A DNA stretch of 10,171 nt from Fidelibacterota bacterium (GCA_002715465.1 PAYY01000022.1:9037-19207); one strand, 5' to 3'. Counted from the first letter of the stretch, positions 1 through 7,523 are shown. Notes: generated by a model not told the origin, from the sequence alone. A program made the numbers and translations.

Positions 1-549
1 GATCGACTAAGGTCTGAAATGGTGAATGTAGGAGTGTTTCAAGTTGTAGAACGTGGCCAAATGGAAATGTTACTTGAAGAACAGGGTTTTCAGCAAACAG
101 GTTGTACCTCAGCTGAATGTGCTGTAGAGATGGGAAAGCTTCTTGGTGTGCAAGCTATGGCGACAGGAAGTATTGGTAAACTTGGAACAATGTGGACTTT
201 GGATGTGAGGATGTTTGATGTTGGAACTGGAGAAATCAGTAAAGTTTCAAGTAGAAACTTTCAGGGTGGAGTAGAAGGATTACTTGGGTTATTGAAGCTA
301 GCTACTAGGGATCTTGCGGGTCTTCCTGTAGAAGAAGAACAGCCAGTTGCTTCACAACCTGCTGCTGAGCCTGCTGTGGTTGATCAGGTCAAACCAACGA
401 AGAAAAAGGGTGGTGGCTTGAAATGGCTACTTCTTCTTGCCGCTGTAGGTGGTGGTGGCTACTATGCTTATTCTGAAGGATTATTAAATGGAGGTGGTGA
501 AGATCTACCTATGCCACCTGATCCACCAACAGCACCTGGTTCGAATTAA
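1..549 (+). CDS. CsgG-family envelope protein with C-terminal membrane segment (5' end missing)
   Basis: The reading frame is open from base 1, so the gene is cut by the window edge and 182 C-terminal residues are visible; the ATG at 19 is internal, not the start. Visible residues 1-107 match the end of the CsgG/curli-assembly-like domain as found in many FCB bacteria: a DRLRSE helix, VVERGQM, an EEQGFQQTGC segment with a nearby second Cys (C35 and C40), a LLGVQAMATGSIGK strand, then DVRMFDVGTGEI. A Pro/Ala/Glu-rich linker (about 108-132) leads to a Lys cluster and a hydrophobic stretch (about 140-157, LKWLLLLAAVGGGG) followed by a Gly/Pro-rich tail. Classical CsgG is an outer-membrane lipoprotein pore without such a tail, so pore formation should not be assumed. 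The stop lies 12 bp before the next gene, which suggests an operon with the secreted protein. Family assignment is fairly sure; the role in the envelope is inferred. Confidence 0.8.
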   Translation, partial: DRLRSEMVNVGVFQVVERGQMEMLLEEQGFQQTGCTSAECAVEMGKLLGVQAMATGSIGKLGTMWTLDVRMFDVGTGEISKVSSRNFQGGVEGLLGLLKLATRDLAGLPVEEEQPVASQPAAEPAVVDQVKPTKKKGGGLKWLLLLAAVGGGGYYAYSEGLLNGGGEDLPMPPDPPTAPGSN

Positions 550-550
550 T

Positions 551-555
551 AGGAG
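551..555 (+). promoter_or_regulatory. Shine-Dalgarno site for the T9SS cargo gene
   Basis: AGGAG lies six bases before the ATG at 562, in the short gap after the CsgG-like gene. It fixes the start of the large exported protein and fits translation from a shared mRNA. Confidence 0.75.
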
Positions 556-561
556 ATAATT

Positions 562-3282
562 ATGATTAAAGTTATTAAAACGAAGATTAAATCAATTATC
601 CTAACTTCTTTTTTATCTCCTTTAGTACTTATCGGTGGGTCATATGATTTTCAACTTGGCGACATGGTTTTTGTTGAAGTTGATGAATTGAATGGTGCTC
701 AGGAATGGAGCATGGAGTTTTTTGTTTTCTATCATGGAGAAAGTTGGAAGGAAGACCAGGTTTATTTTGAGCGATTCCCTGATTCTGATGCTGATGAACC
801 TGATGTTTATCTTTATTCATATTATGATGAAGACTCTAATGCTCCAGATATGGTTCTTGAATTTCATGCGGAACCATATACAACTGTTGATGAGCCTCTA
901 AAATTACGTATTGCACCTGCAAATGTAATAGTTGGAGGTTTTAACTGGGTCTATGTTGAATATAATGGGAATGAGTTAGCCCTTTATTTTAATGGTACGG
1001 CAATGCTTGATGCCAGAAAGAACGCCAATGGAAGTTTACATGGGTCCAGTGAGCCATTTGTTTTTGGCACCAAGAATGAGGATTCCGGAGGAGAGGAATC
1101 AGCATATACCATGGATGAAGTACATTTCATGCTTCGTACTAAGGGCGGAACAATAAACCCTCCTAACCAGCGTTTTGAACCTTTTGAAGAGACCGTTATG
1201 CTATGGCATTTTGACGAGGAAGAATTTGGTGGAAATATTGTAATTGATGCTTCTGGAAATGAAAATGATGGAGAGATTGATGGCGAAGGCGTTTGGGAAG
1301 ATTTAGATGCTTTTGCTGGAGGTGGAGGAGATCCAGGTCCAGGTCCGGGAGGAGGAGGACGTGTTGAGGGATCGGTATACTTTGAAGGAGATTTAGGATT
1401 TGTTCAATTATATATTGGATTATGGTTTGCTGGAAATAATGATGGGAATCCAGATTTAACATTGCAAAGAGGAGAAAACACTCCCTTTCCTCCGTCAGGA
1501 AAACGCTTTTCTTTTCAGGATCCTAAAATTACGGCCAATTCAGGTCCCTATATGGTTGAGGCTTTTATTGATTTAAATAACAACTTCTTTCCCGATTCTG
1601 ATGAGCCCTGGGTGTTTGAAGATGATGTTTTTACAAATAACAATTCTGAAGCTTTCGTTGATTTAGTTTTGGGAAGTGGTTTTAGTCCTCCAGATATTGT
1701 TAATATCGATCCTCCTTCTGCATCTTTTGAAGGAGAAGATGCTGAAATCAATGTTGGTCTTGCTTCTGAAGCTGGGATTCAATTAGCGATATTTGAATAT
1801 TTTATCGGTGGAAGCTCCTCTATGAAGATTATAGATTTAAATGGGGATCCAAAGGGTGGGGATTGGTCTGGAACTATTCCAGGGTCTGATATTACAAGTA
1901 AAGGTTTAATCGGACGTATTTTTGTGGAAGACGAATCGGGCCAGGGTGTTCTTTCCGAACCTATATCAATAGAAGTGTCATTCCAGGAGATGTCTATTGG
2001 CTCTACAAGTGGAGAGACTTATAGGATGATATCAGTACCTGGGAAACTTGATGATAATAGATCCGTTATAGATGGGTTAGTTACAGAGCTTTTAGATGAT
2101 AATAGAGAGGATAATGAAACAGAATTCAGGACTTTTCGCTGGAATGGTAATGATTATACTGAAACTGGTGTTGCCAGTTTGAGTCCTGGTGAAGCTTATT
2201 GGATTATAACTCTTGATTCTTGGCAACTAGCGGGAGGATCAGGAAGATCTATTAATCTTGATGGAGGTTATTCTATTTCACTTAAAGAGGGATGGAATCA
2301 AGTTGGTTCTCCTTTTAATTTCACACCTAATGTTTATGATGCTCCTGAGGGTGCAATGGAACCTTCATTCTATCGATATACTGGCAGCGGATATACTAGT
2401 TCCAACACTATGAGTCCTGGAGAAGGATACTGGATTTATGCTTATTCTTCTACTTCATTAAAAGTTGGTTATGATGTTGGTTTAACGTTGGCCCGTGAGT
2501 CAATCCCAGAACAGTTTGATTGGCAGGGGAATATTATTGCAAAAGTCAATGGATTAAATGATAGCAAAAATATTTTTGGAACAATGCCTGATGCTTCTGA
2601 AGAATGGGATTCTAATGATCGACATGAACCTCCTGTTATAGGTAACTATGTTTCTGTTTCTTTTGATAATTCTGATTGGGAAGAAAGAGGAGGGTTTTAT
2701 AGTACGGATATTCATAACTCTACAGATGTTGGTCATGAGTGGCCCTTTGTTGTGAAAACTAATCAGGAAGGACATGTTTCTCTTGATTTTGAATGGACTG
2801 AGACATTGCCTTCTGATTGGAATTTGCTTCTTGTAGATAAGGTGCTAAAGTCAGTAGTGGACTTAAGGTCTAATTCAACATACAGTTTTGCATGTGCATG
2901 TGATGAAGATGGAAGGGATTTTGTTATTATTACTGGCCCTCCATCTTACACGCAGGAAGTAATGAATGATTATAATGTTCTCCCCACAGACTATGAGTTG
3001 TCACAAAATTTTCCTAACCCATTTAATGCGGTTACGACTTTACGTTTTAGTTTGCCTGAAGAAAGTTCCGTTTCAATCACCGTCTATGATTTGCTAGGAG
3101 AAAAGATTACGATTCTTTCAGACCGTATGATATATGGTGCTGGTAATCATGCAATTATATGGGATGGTCGAGATTATAATGGCAAACTTATGTCCACTGG
3201 AGTATACTTTTATAGAATGGAGGCATTCAAAGGTGGTAAAGCGATTTATCAAAATGCACGAAAACTTATTATGTTAAAATAG
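562..3282 (+). CDS. Large exported LamG/Ig-like protein with T9SS type A sorting domain
   Basis: A 906-residue protein predicted to be secreted or surface-attached. Residues 1-27 form a basic then hydrophobic signal peptide. Residues about 45-250 resemble a LamG/concanavalin-like jelly roll (WVYVEYNGNELALYFNG, then VMLWHFDE and IDASGNENDGE). A Gly/Pro linker (253-266) follows, then a beta-rich domain (about 268-372) containing an acidic DLNNNFFPDSDEPW segment that may bind calcium, and an Ig-like domain (about 376-473). Residues 487-635 contain two similar units, each ending in SPGE(A/G)YWI (541-548 and 618-625). The tail (about 810-906) is a typical T9SS type A sorting domain with NFPNPFN at 816-822, a VYDLLGE strand, WDGRDYNGK and STGVYFYRM. 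The start is supported by AGGAG at 551-555. No catalytic motif is evident, so binding or adhesion is more likely than enzymatic activity. Export route is fairly certain; ligand is unknown. Confidence 0.85.
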   Translation: MIKVIKTKIKSIILTSFLSPLVLIGGSYDFQLGDMVFVEVDELNGAQEWSMEFFVFYHGESWKEDQVYFERFPDSDADEPDVYLYSYYDEDSNAPDMVLEFHAEPYTTVDEPLKLRIAPANVIVGGFNWVYVEYNGNELALYFNGTAMLDARKNANGSLHGSSEPFVFGTKNEDSGGEESAYTMDEVHFMLRTKGGTINPPNQRFEPFEETVMLWHFDEEEFGGNIVIDASGNENDGEIDGEGVWEDLDAFAGGGGDPGPGPGGGGRVEGSVYFEGDLGFVQLYIGLWFAGNNDGNPDLTLQRGENTPFPPSGKRFSFQDPKITANSGPYMVEAFIDLNNNFFPDSDEPWVFEDDVFTNNNSEAFVDLVLGSGFSPPDIVNIDPPSASFEGEDAEINVGLASEAGIQLAIFEYFIGGSSSMKIIDLNGDPKGGDWSGTIPGSDITSKGLIGRIFVEDESGQGVLSEPISIEVSFQEMSIGSTSGETYRMISVPGKLDDNRSVIDGLVTELLDDNREDNETEFRTFRWNGNDYTETGVASLSPGEAYWIITLDSWQLAGGSGRSINLDGGYSISLKEGWNQVGSPFNFTPNVYDAPEGAMEPSFYRYTGSGYTSSNTMSPGEGYWIYAYSSTSLKVGYDVGLTLARESIPEQFDWQGNIIAKVNGLNDSKNIFGTMPDASEEWDSNDRHEPPVIGNYVSVSFDNSDWEERGGFYSTDIHNSTDVGHEWPFVVKTNQEGHVSLDFEWTETLPSDWNLLLVDKVLKSVVDLRSNSTYSFACACDEDGRDFVIITGPPSYTQEVMNDYNVLPTDYELSQNFPNPFNAVTTLRFSLPEESSVSITVYDLLGEKITILSDRMIYGAGNHAIIWDGRDYNGKLMSTGVYFYRMEAFKGGKAIYQNARKLIMLK

Positions 3283-3323
3283 TGGAATTACAGATCAATT
3301 TTTTATAAAAATCAATCTTCAAG

Positions 3324-3359
3324 AAATAAAAAGAGCCTTTGAAAAGGCTCTTTTTATTT
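3324..3359. terminator. Strong hairpin terminator, probably bidirectional
   Basis: A perfect 16-bp stem with a TGAA tetraloop, 42 bp after the stop of the T9SS cargo gene. The core AAGAGCCTT/AAGGCTCTT is flanked by A-runs on the left arm and T-runs on the right arm, so it would work as an intrinsic terminator on either strand. It separates the CsgG/cargo unit from the FecR/cyclase unit. Confidence 0.9.
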
Positions 3360-3400
3360 GAATTCTGGTTTGCTCTCCTCACTTCCCCAATGTATTTTCT

Positions 3401-3406
3401 TATAAC
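3401..3406 (+). promoter_or_regulatory. Possible -10 box (TATAAC) for fecR-like gene
   Basis: TATAAC lies 9 bases before the ATG at 3416. With usual spacing, transcription would start about 2-4 bases before the ATG, giving a nearly leaderless mRNA. This agrees with the absence of a Shine-Dalgarno sequence. No convincing -35 box is seen. Confidence 0.35.
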
Positions 3407-3415
3407 ACTAAACTC

Positions 3416-4177
3416 ATGAGATTTAAACAAATAATAGTTATTCTCCTTGTTATTATATGTTTCTTGCTGGCATTTAAACCCGCAGCTACTGAATTTGGTA
3501 AGATTACCCTACCTCTCGGGATAGTAGAAGTTCAATCATCTGGTGGAAATAACTGGGTAAGAGCAAAAGTTCGTCAACCTGTATTTGCTGGAGACAAGGT
3601 TAGAACAAAACCTAAATCACGTGCTGAGATTACATTGAATGGGGGGGGAAAAGTTCGTATTGCTGAGAATTCCGAACTTGAATTATCTGAAGCTAGTGTT
3701 ACTCCTATGAAAAAAGATTTTAATGCTAATCTTAATAAAGGGAAAGTATGGGTTGCTGCTACGGCCGCTTTTGGCGAAAAAAAGAATGTTGCGGTTAGAA
3801 CTCCCACAGCTGTGGCCGCTATTCGCGGAACAAAATATCGTGCAAATGCTGGAGAAAAAGAAAGTCAAGTATTAGTTTACGAAGGAAAAGTAGATATTAA
3901 CACACCTGAGAATTTGTCCAAGATTCGACAAGAAGATATTCAGCAACGACAACAGCAGGGTGGGGCACCAAAATTTTCTCTTAAGCCAGTTCAAACGATT
4001 CAAGCTCCCACTCAAGTTGCTGGACCATTCGAAGTAACTCTGGAGGAGTGGATTACTCTTGTAGAAGGTATGCAAATTAACCTTCGAGCTGATGGGAAAT
4101 ACCATATGTTTGAATTCGATAAAGAAGCAGACGCCCAAGATACTTGGGTCCAATGGAATAAAGAACAGGATAACTAG
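3416..4177 (+). CDS. Exported FecR-domain protein
   Basis: A 253-residue protein with an N-terminal signal peptide or membrane anchor (residues 1-24, RFKQ then a run of I/L/V) and a FecR domain. Signature pieces are VFAGDKVRTKPKSRAEI (57-73), GGGKVRIAENSELEL (76-90) and the VRTPTAVAAIRGTKY segment (127-141), which resembles the FecR core. A Gln-rich stretch (171-182) links to a C-terminal part (about 203-253) with EEWITLVEGMQ and a DGKYHMFEFDKEADAQDTW segment, not recognised as a named domain. FecR of the iron-citrate system is an anti-sigma regulator, but stand-alone periplasmic FecR domains like this one, with no sigma factor nearby, have other and mostly unknown roles. The cyclase gene follows after 87 bp; the pair may sense envelope state (inference). 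No Shine-Dalgarno is present. Codons 76-78 lie on a run of eight G. Confidence 0.85.
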   Translation: MRFKQIIVILLVIICFLLAFKPAATEFGKITLPLGIVEVQSSGGNNWVRAKVRQPVFAGDKVRTKPKSRAEITLNGGGKVRIAENSELELSEASVTPMKKDFNANLNKGKVWVAATAAFGEKKNVAVRTPTAVAAIRGTKYRANAGEKESQVLVYEGKVDINTPENLSKIRQEDIQQRQQQGGAPKFSLKPVQTIQAPTQVAGPFEVTLEEWITLVEGMQINLRADGKYHMFEFDKEADAQDTWVQWNKEQDN

Positions 4178-4193
4178 AAACAAACTTTTTAGT

Positions 4194-4240
4194 AGAAGAT
4201 GGAGATTCTTTTTTGTTAATATTAGGATCTTCTTTTTTTT
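4194..4240 (+). terminator. Possible weak terminator after fecR-like gene
   Basis: AGAAGAT (4194-4200) pairs with ATCTTCT (4227-4233), followed by a run of T to 4240. The loop of 26 bases is long for an intrinsic terminator, so this may only weaken read-through into the cyclase gene. Confidence 0.4.
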
Positions 4241-4264
4241 AAGCTTTTAAATATATTTATAATT

Positions 4265-6805
4265 ATGCCTGAAATATTAAAACGTATTTTGATAGGGGCC
4301 TCTATCGGTTTAGGTGTTGGAATTGCTGTAGGTTGGGGGACATATCAAATTGGGTTTATCAATAATTTATTGAATGGATATGAATTTCAATCTTATGATG
4401 CTAGAATGCGTGCTCGAGTAGTGGGAGTTGAAGAGCAATCTATAGATGATGTAGTTATTATTGATATAGAGCAAGAATCAGTCAAACCTATAGAGCAAGG
4501 GGGGTTGGGGCGATATTTCAATTGGCCTCAAGCTTTTCATGGGAAGCTCATAGATGTGGTCACTAATTCTTTGCAGATTCAATGGAACCAGCCTGAAGGT
4601 GATGTAATTCCAGATTATTATCAAGTTTTCCGTCAAGCGCAAAATGAAAATAATGCTCAGTTTGAATATATAGGTGATGCCTATGATATAATGTTTGTTA
4701 TATCAGGTAGAAAAAAATGGGAAGGCTATAGTTTCGCTGTTGTACCCATATACTCAGATGGTTCCACTGGAGAGGTTTATTTTATTGAATCGGCAAGTCT
4801 TATTGAACCGAAAGCTCTGTTATTTGATATAATTTTTGATCCGGAAAATACATATAATTATGATTTGGTAAATGCTATGAATTCTGTTGCTCCTCCTTCA
4901 GATGAATCCATTGCTTGGGAAACAGAAAGATTCCTATTAGAAAATGATCCGACGCGTTTCGTAGATGCAACAACCAACAGTGGAAAAACATACCACGCAC
5001 TGGTTTTTGAACAAGAAGACTCACTTAATTTTCTTTACAGGATGGATTCAGAACCAGAGGGTTATGATAGACCTGACCATACAATTCAAATTCCTCTAGA
5101 AGATGCGGTTAAGCTTCCGACGGGTGACCGTATGGGGAACACCTATGTTGAGTTGCTTTCAGCTGCCAAGCGAAATGGAAGTGCTAATTTTCCCCAGGAT
5201 GAGGATGGCATTATTCGTAGAGCTCCGACCGCAATCTATTTTGAAGGACCTCAGCACGTTTACCCTTCTTTAGTTATGGCTGCGGCGATGGATATACTTG
5301 GTATACCCTCTGAAGGTTTTGATTATGATTTTGAAGAGAACCTCCTCCGGCTTTCTGATACTACTGGAACAGTAGTTAGAGAAATCCCTATTGATGATGC
5401 AGGTCGTATGTTTGTGAATTATTATGGACTATATAAAACATTTTATTATTTGCCGTATATGTATTGTGTTAATCCTGACATGCTTCCACCAGATTACTGG
5501 CAAGATAAAGTGGCTTTAGTTGGTGCATCCTTACCAGGTTTAATGGACTTAAGAAATACTCCAGTACAGGAAACTTTTGCGGGAGTAGAGATTCATGCCA
5601 ATGTTATGCAGTCTATATTACAAAATGAATTTGTTTCATCGACTAGTGATAATACGAATCTAATTACAATTATGATTTTAAGTGTTCTATTAGGTTCAAT
5701 CGTTAGTATACCTTCAAGACCTCTTTGGTCTTTACCCATACCTATACTAGGTATAGTAATCTGGATTGTTTTTACTTACAGTCAGTTTTTTGGTGAACTA
5801 ATCATGTGGGATATTGTCCGTCCCGTAATTGCTATGGGCGGGAGTTATCTGGGGTTTTTTCTCTATAATTTTCTGATAGCTGAAAAAGATAAACGTTTCT
5901 TAAAAAATACTTTTGGAACTTATATCTCACCTGAGCTCATTGATCAAATGTATGAGAATAAAGAAGAGCCTCAATTAGGCGGTAACGAGGGATATCATAC
6001 AGCTTTTTTCACTGACATTCAGAGTTTTTCTGCTTTTTCAGAGAAACTTTCAGCTTCAGATCTTGTTGAATTATTAAATGATTATCTTACTGAGATGACA
6101 GATATTTTGTTAAATAATAAGGGCACTTTAGATAAATATATTGGCGATGCTATTGTTGCGTTTTATGGTGCTCCTGCTCCTGTAGATGATCATGAATACT
6201 GGGGATGTCTTACAGCAATTAATATGCAGAAAAGATTAGCTGAACTACGAGAGAAATGGCAAGGAGAAGGTGATAGATGGCCTGAAATAGTTCATAATAT
6301 GCAAAACAGAATAGGTATAAATACAGGCTCTATGGTTACAGGTAATATGGGTTCCTCTATGCGTATGAATTATACAATGATGGGGGACACAGTTAATTTG
6401 GCAGCGAGGTTAGAAGCATCTGCGAAACAATATGGAATTTATATTCAGGTAGCTGATGAAACTTATAAGTCATGTAAGGATAAGTTTATATGGAGGGATC
6501 TTGATTTTGTGATCGTTATGGGAAAGACTGAGCCAGCGCAGGTATTTGAACTCATAGCGGTTAAAGATGATATGCCCCCTGGCTATGATAAACTTCTTCC
6601 AGCTTATCATGAAGCCCTCCAATTATATCGTAATCAAGAATGGAAAAAAGCTATCGATGCATTTAATACTTCTAATGAACTTGAAGATATGTTTCCTGGG
6701 AGAAAAACAAACCCAAGCAGAATATATATCCCAAGATGTGCACATTATTTGAAAAATCCACCTGGTGACGATTGGGATGGCTCATGGGCTCTTACTAGCA
6801 AATAA
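4265..6805 (+). CDS. CHASE2-domain class III adenylate cyclase
   Basis: An 846-residue membrane protein that should make cAMP from ATP. Order: transmembrane helix (8-30); extracytoplasmic CHASE2 sensor (about 40-455; YDARMRAR, DDVVIIDIEQESV, DEDGIIRRAP, DKVALVGAS, FAGVEIHANVMQS); three more membrane helices (about 463-480, 486-505, 518-538); class III cyclase domain (about 575-765). Both metal Asp are present (FTDIQSFS, D584; YIGDAIVAFYGAP, D628), as are adenine-selecting K624 and T704 (Thr as in class IIIb enzymes) and transition-state N711 and R715 in GDTVNLAARLE, so activity is expected. The C-terminal tail (775-846) has a TPR-like helix pair and PPGDDWDGSW. CHASE2 is interrupted at about 97-180 by a segment resembling fibronectin type III. 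No Shine-Dalgarno is seen; AT-rich TATATT/TATAAT sequences lie just before the ATG. Adenylate rather than guanylate specificity is inferred from K/T. Confidence 0.92.
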   Translation: MPEILKRILIGASIGLGVGIAVGWGTYQIGFINNLLNGYEFQSYDARMRARVVGVEEQSIDDVVIIDIEQESVKPIEQGGLGRYFNWPQAFHGKLIDVVTNSLQIQWNQPEGDVIPDYYQVFRQAQNENNAQFEYIGDAYDIMFVISGRKKWEGYSFAVVPIYSDGSTGEVYFIESASLIEPKALLFDIIFDPENTYNYDLVNAMNSVAPPSDESIAWETERFLLENDPTRFVDATTNSGKTYHALVFEQEDSLNFLYRMDSEPEGYDRPDHTIQIPLEDAVKLPTGDRMGNTYVELLSAAKRNGSANFPQDEDGIIRRAPTAIYFEGPQHVYPSLVMAAAMDILGIPSEGFDYDFEENLLRLSDTTGTVVREIPIDDAGRMFVNYYGLYKTFYYLPYMYCVNPDMLPPDYWQDKVALVGASLPGLMDLRNTPVQETFAGVEIHANVMQSILQNEFVSSTSDNTNLITIMILSVLLGSIVSIPSRPLWSLPIPILGIVIWIVFTYSQFFGELIMWDIVRPVIAMGGSYLGFFLYNFLIAEKDKRFLKNTFGTYISPELIDQMYENKEEPQLGGNEGYHTAFFTDIQSFSAFSEKLSASDLVELLNDYLTEMTDILLNNKGTLDKYIGDAIVAFYGAPAPVDDHEYWGCLTAINMQKRLAELREKWQGEGDRWPEIVHNMQNRIGINTGSMVTGNMGSSMRMNYTMMGDTVNLAARLEASAKQYGIYIQVADETYKSCKDKFIWRDLDFVIVMGKTEPAQVFELIAVKDDMPPGYDKLLPAYHEALQLYRNQEWKKAIDAFNTSNELEDMFPGRKTNPSRIYIPRCAHYLKNPPGDDWDGSWALTSK

Positions 6806-6811
6806 AGTTCA

Positions 6812-6829
6812 TTGTAAAAGTTGTAAAAG
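6812..6829. repeat. Tandem 9-bp repeat in convergent gap
   Basis: TTGTAAAAG occurs twice head to tail in the 73-bp gap between the convergent cyclase and XRE genes. The second copy also forms a weak GTTG/CAAC hairpin with the following bases (6820-6833). No convincing terminator for either gene is seen in this gap. Confidence 0.6.
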
Positions 6830-6878
6830 CAACAAAACTATATATGGTGAAAATCTAATCTTATGAATATCAAATAGT

Positions 6879-7289
6879 TTACAGGTCAAGTTTTCCTATT
6901 TTATGTTTTCTGATAATAGTTTTTACCATATCATCAACATTTGAAAATCCAAGGTCCTTTGCAACACGACTTAACTGCCTAGAAATAGCAATTTCTTTTT
7001 TTGGGGACAGCACTTTTACTTTAGGTCTACCTCGTTTTTTAGTCTTTGTTGCCACGACAACCTTTTTAGGTCTACCTACTTGACCTTTTGGGCGAGCAGA
7101 CTTTTTCTTTTTCGAAACAGAAGATTTTCTAGATAAAAACTTTTCTATTTTTTCAAGATTTTTTCCCCGAGGAGCAATTTTGCCGTTTTCCCAGTTGACT
7201 ATACTGGGTAAGCTCACTCCTAAATTGGAAGCTAACTCTTTTTGTGTTAAGCCAAGGTTTTTTCGGCGCTTTTTAATTGGAAGTGCCAT
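6879..7289 (-). CDS. XRE-family HTH protein with two AT-hook motifs
   Basis: A 136-residue, very basic DNA-binding protein. Residues about 5-53 form an XRE/Cro-like helix-turn-helix (LGLTQKELASNLGVSLPSIVNWENGK would span the turn; key pieces LTQKELA, GVSLPSIVNWE). A Lys/Arg-rich middle carries AT-hook cores: QVGRPKK (70-76) and KKRGRPKVK (84-92), plus a partial ARPKG (65-69). The C-terminal 40 residues (KEIAISRQLSRV, then FSNVDDMVKTIIRKH) look helical and may aid oligomerisation. The frame extends to an ATG at 7346, but the ATG at 7289 has AGGAGA nine bases upstream and begins directly at the HTH, so it is preferred. The gene is divergent from the sulfatase and may regulate it or itself through the shared intergenic region (inference). 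XRE/AT-hook fusion is uncommon; nucleoid-associated function is an alternative. Confidence 0.8.
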   Translation of the reverse strand: MALPIKKRRKNLGLTQKELASNLGVSLPSIVNWENGKIAPRGKNLEKIEKFLSRKSSVSKKKKSARPKGQVGRPKKVVVATKTKKRGRPKVKVLSPKKEIAISRQLSRVAKDLGFSNVDDMVKTIIRKHKIGKLDL

Positions 7290-7297
7290 AACATTGC

Positions 7298-7303
7298 TCT
7301 CCT
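7298..7303 (-). promoter_or_regulatory. Shine-Dalgarno deciding the XRE protein start
   Basis: AGGAGA on the - strand, 8 bases before the ATG at 7289-7287. The in-frame upstream ATG at 7346 has no such site, so the shorter protein is the better call. Confidence 0.65.
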
Positions 7304-7362
7304 GTTTCTTGTTCTCTTTTTTATGAAAAGGTGAATAATTAAACATAATATTGGAATTTAAT

Positions 7363-7390
7363 ATTATAATAATAAAACTTAAAGTGTCAT
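7363..7390 (-). promoter_or_regulatory. Predicted promoter of the XRE/AT-hook gene
   Basis: On the - strand ATGACA (7390-7385) and TATAAT (7368-7363) are separated by 16 bp, close to the sigma-70 consensus. Transcription would start near 7356, upstream of both candidate start codons. The region is very AT-rich, so the -10 match alone is weak support; the spaced -35 match improves it. Confidence 0.5.
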
Positions 7391-7443
7391 TAAATCAATA
7401 AGAAGAATAATAGTATATTTTTTATTTTGTTTCGAAAAATGAA

Positions 7444-7507
7444 AATTAGGATTAACAGAAATCTAATTACTTAAATAGAATTAGGTCTTAAACTTTATAA
7501 AAATTAG
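7444..7507. promoter_or_regulatory. Cluster of four AATTAG elements upstream of the sulfatase gene
   Basis: AATTAG occurs at 7444-7449 (+), 7463-7468 (-, as CTAATT), 7479-7484 (+) and 7502-7507 (+). The first two form an inverted repeat. A TATAAA (7496-7501) that could serve as a -10 box lies inside the cluster. The cluster could be an operator for the adjacent HTH/AT-hook protein, since AT-hooks prefer AATT-type minor grooves. Function is inferred. Confidence 0.4.
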
Positions 7508-7523
7508 AAAGGAAAATTATTCT

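Noticed and set aside
1196..1462. Antisense open frame of 88 codons within the T9SS cargo gene
   Set aside because: It is a shadow of the Gly/Asp-rich coding strand, rich in Leu/His/Gln, with no domain and no ribosome binding site.
3872..4183. Antisense open frame of 103 codons over the fecR-like gene
   Set aside because: It lies opposite a well supported FecR gene and shows no recognisable domain.
7290..7346. Longer start (ATG at 7346) for the XRE protein
   Set aside because: The extra 19 residues precede the HTH, have no Shine-Dalgarno and look unlike a domain; the ATG at 7289 has AGGAGA at good spacing. A near-leaderless start at 7346 remains possible.
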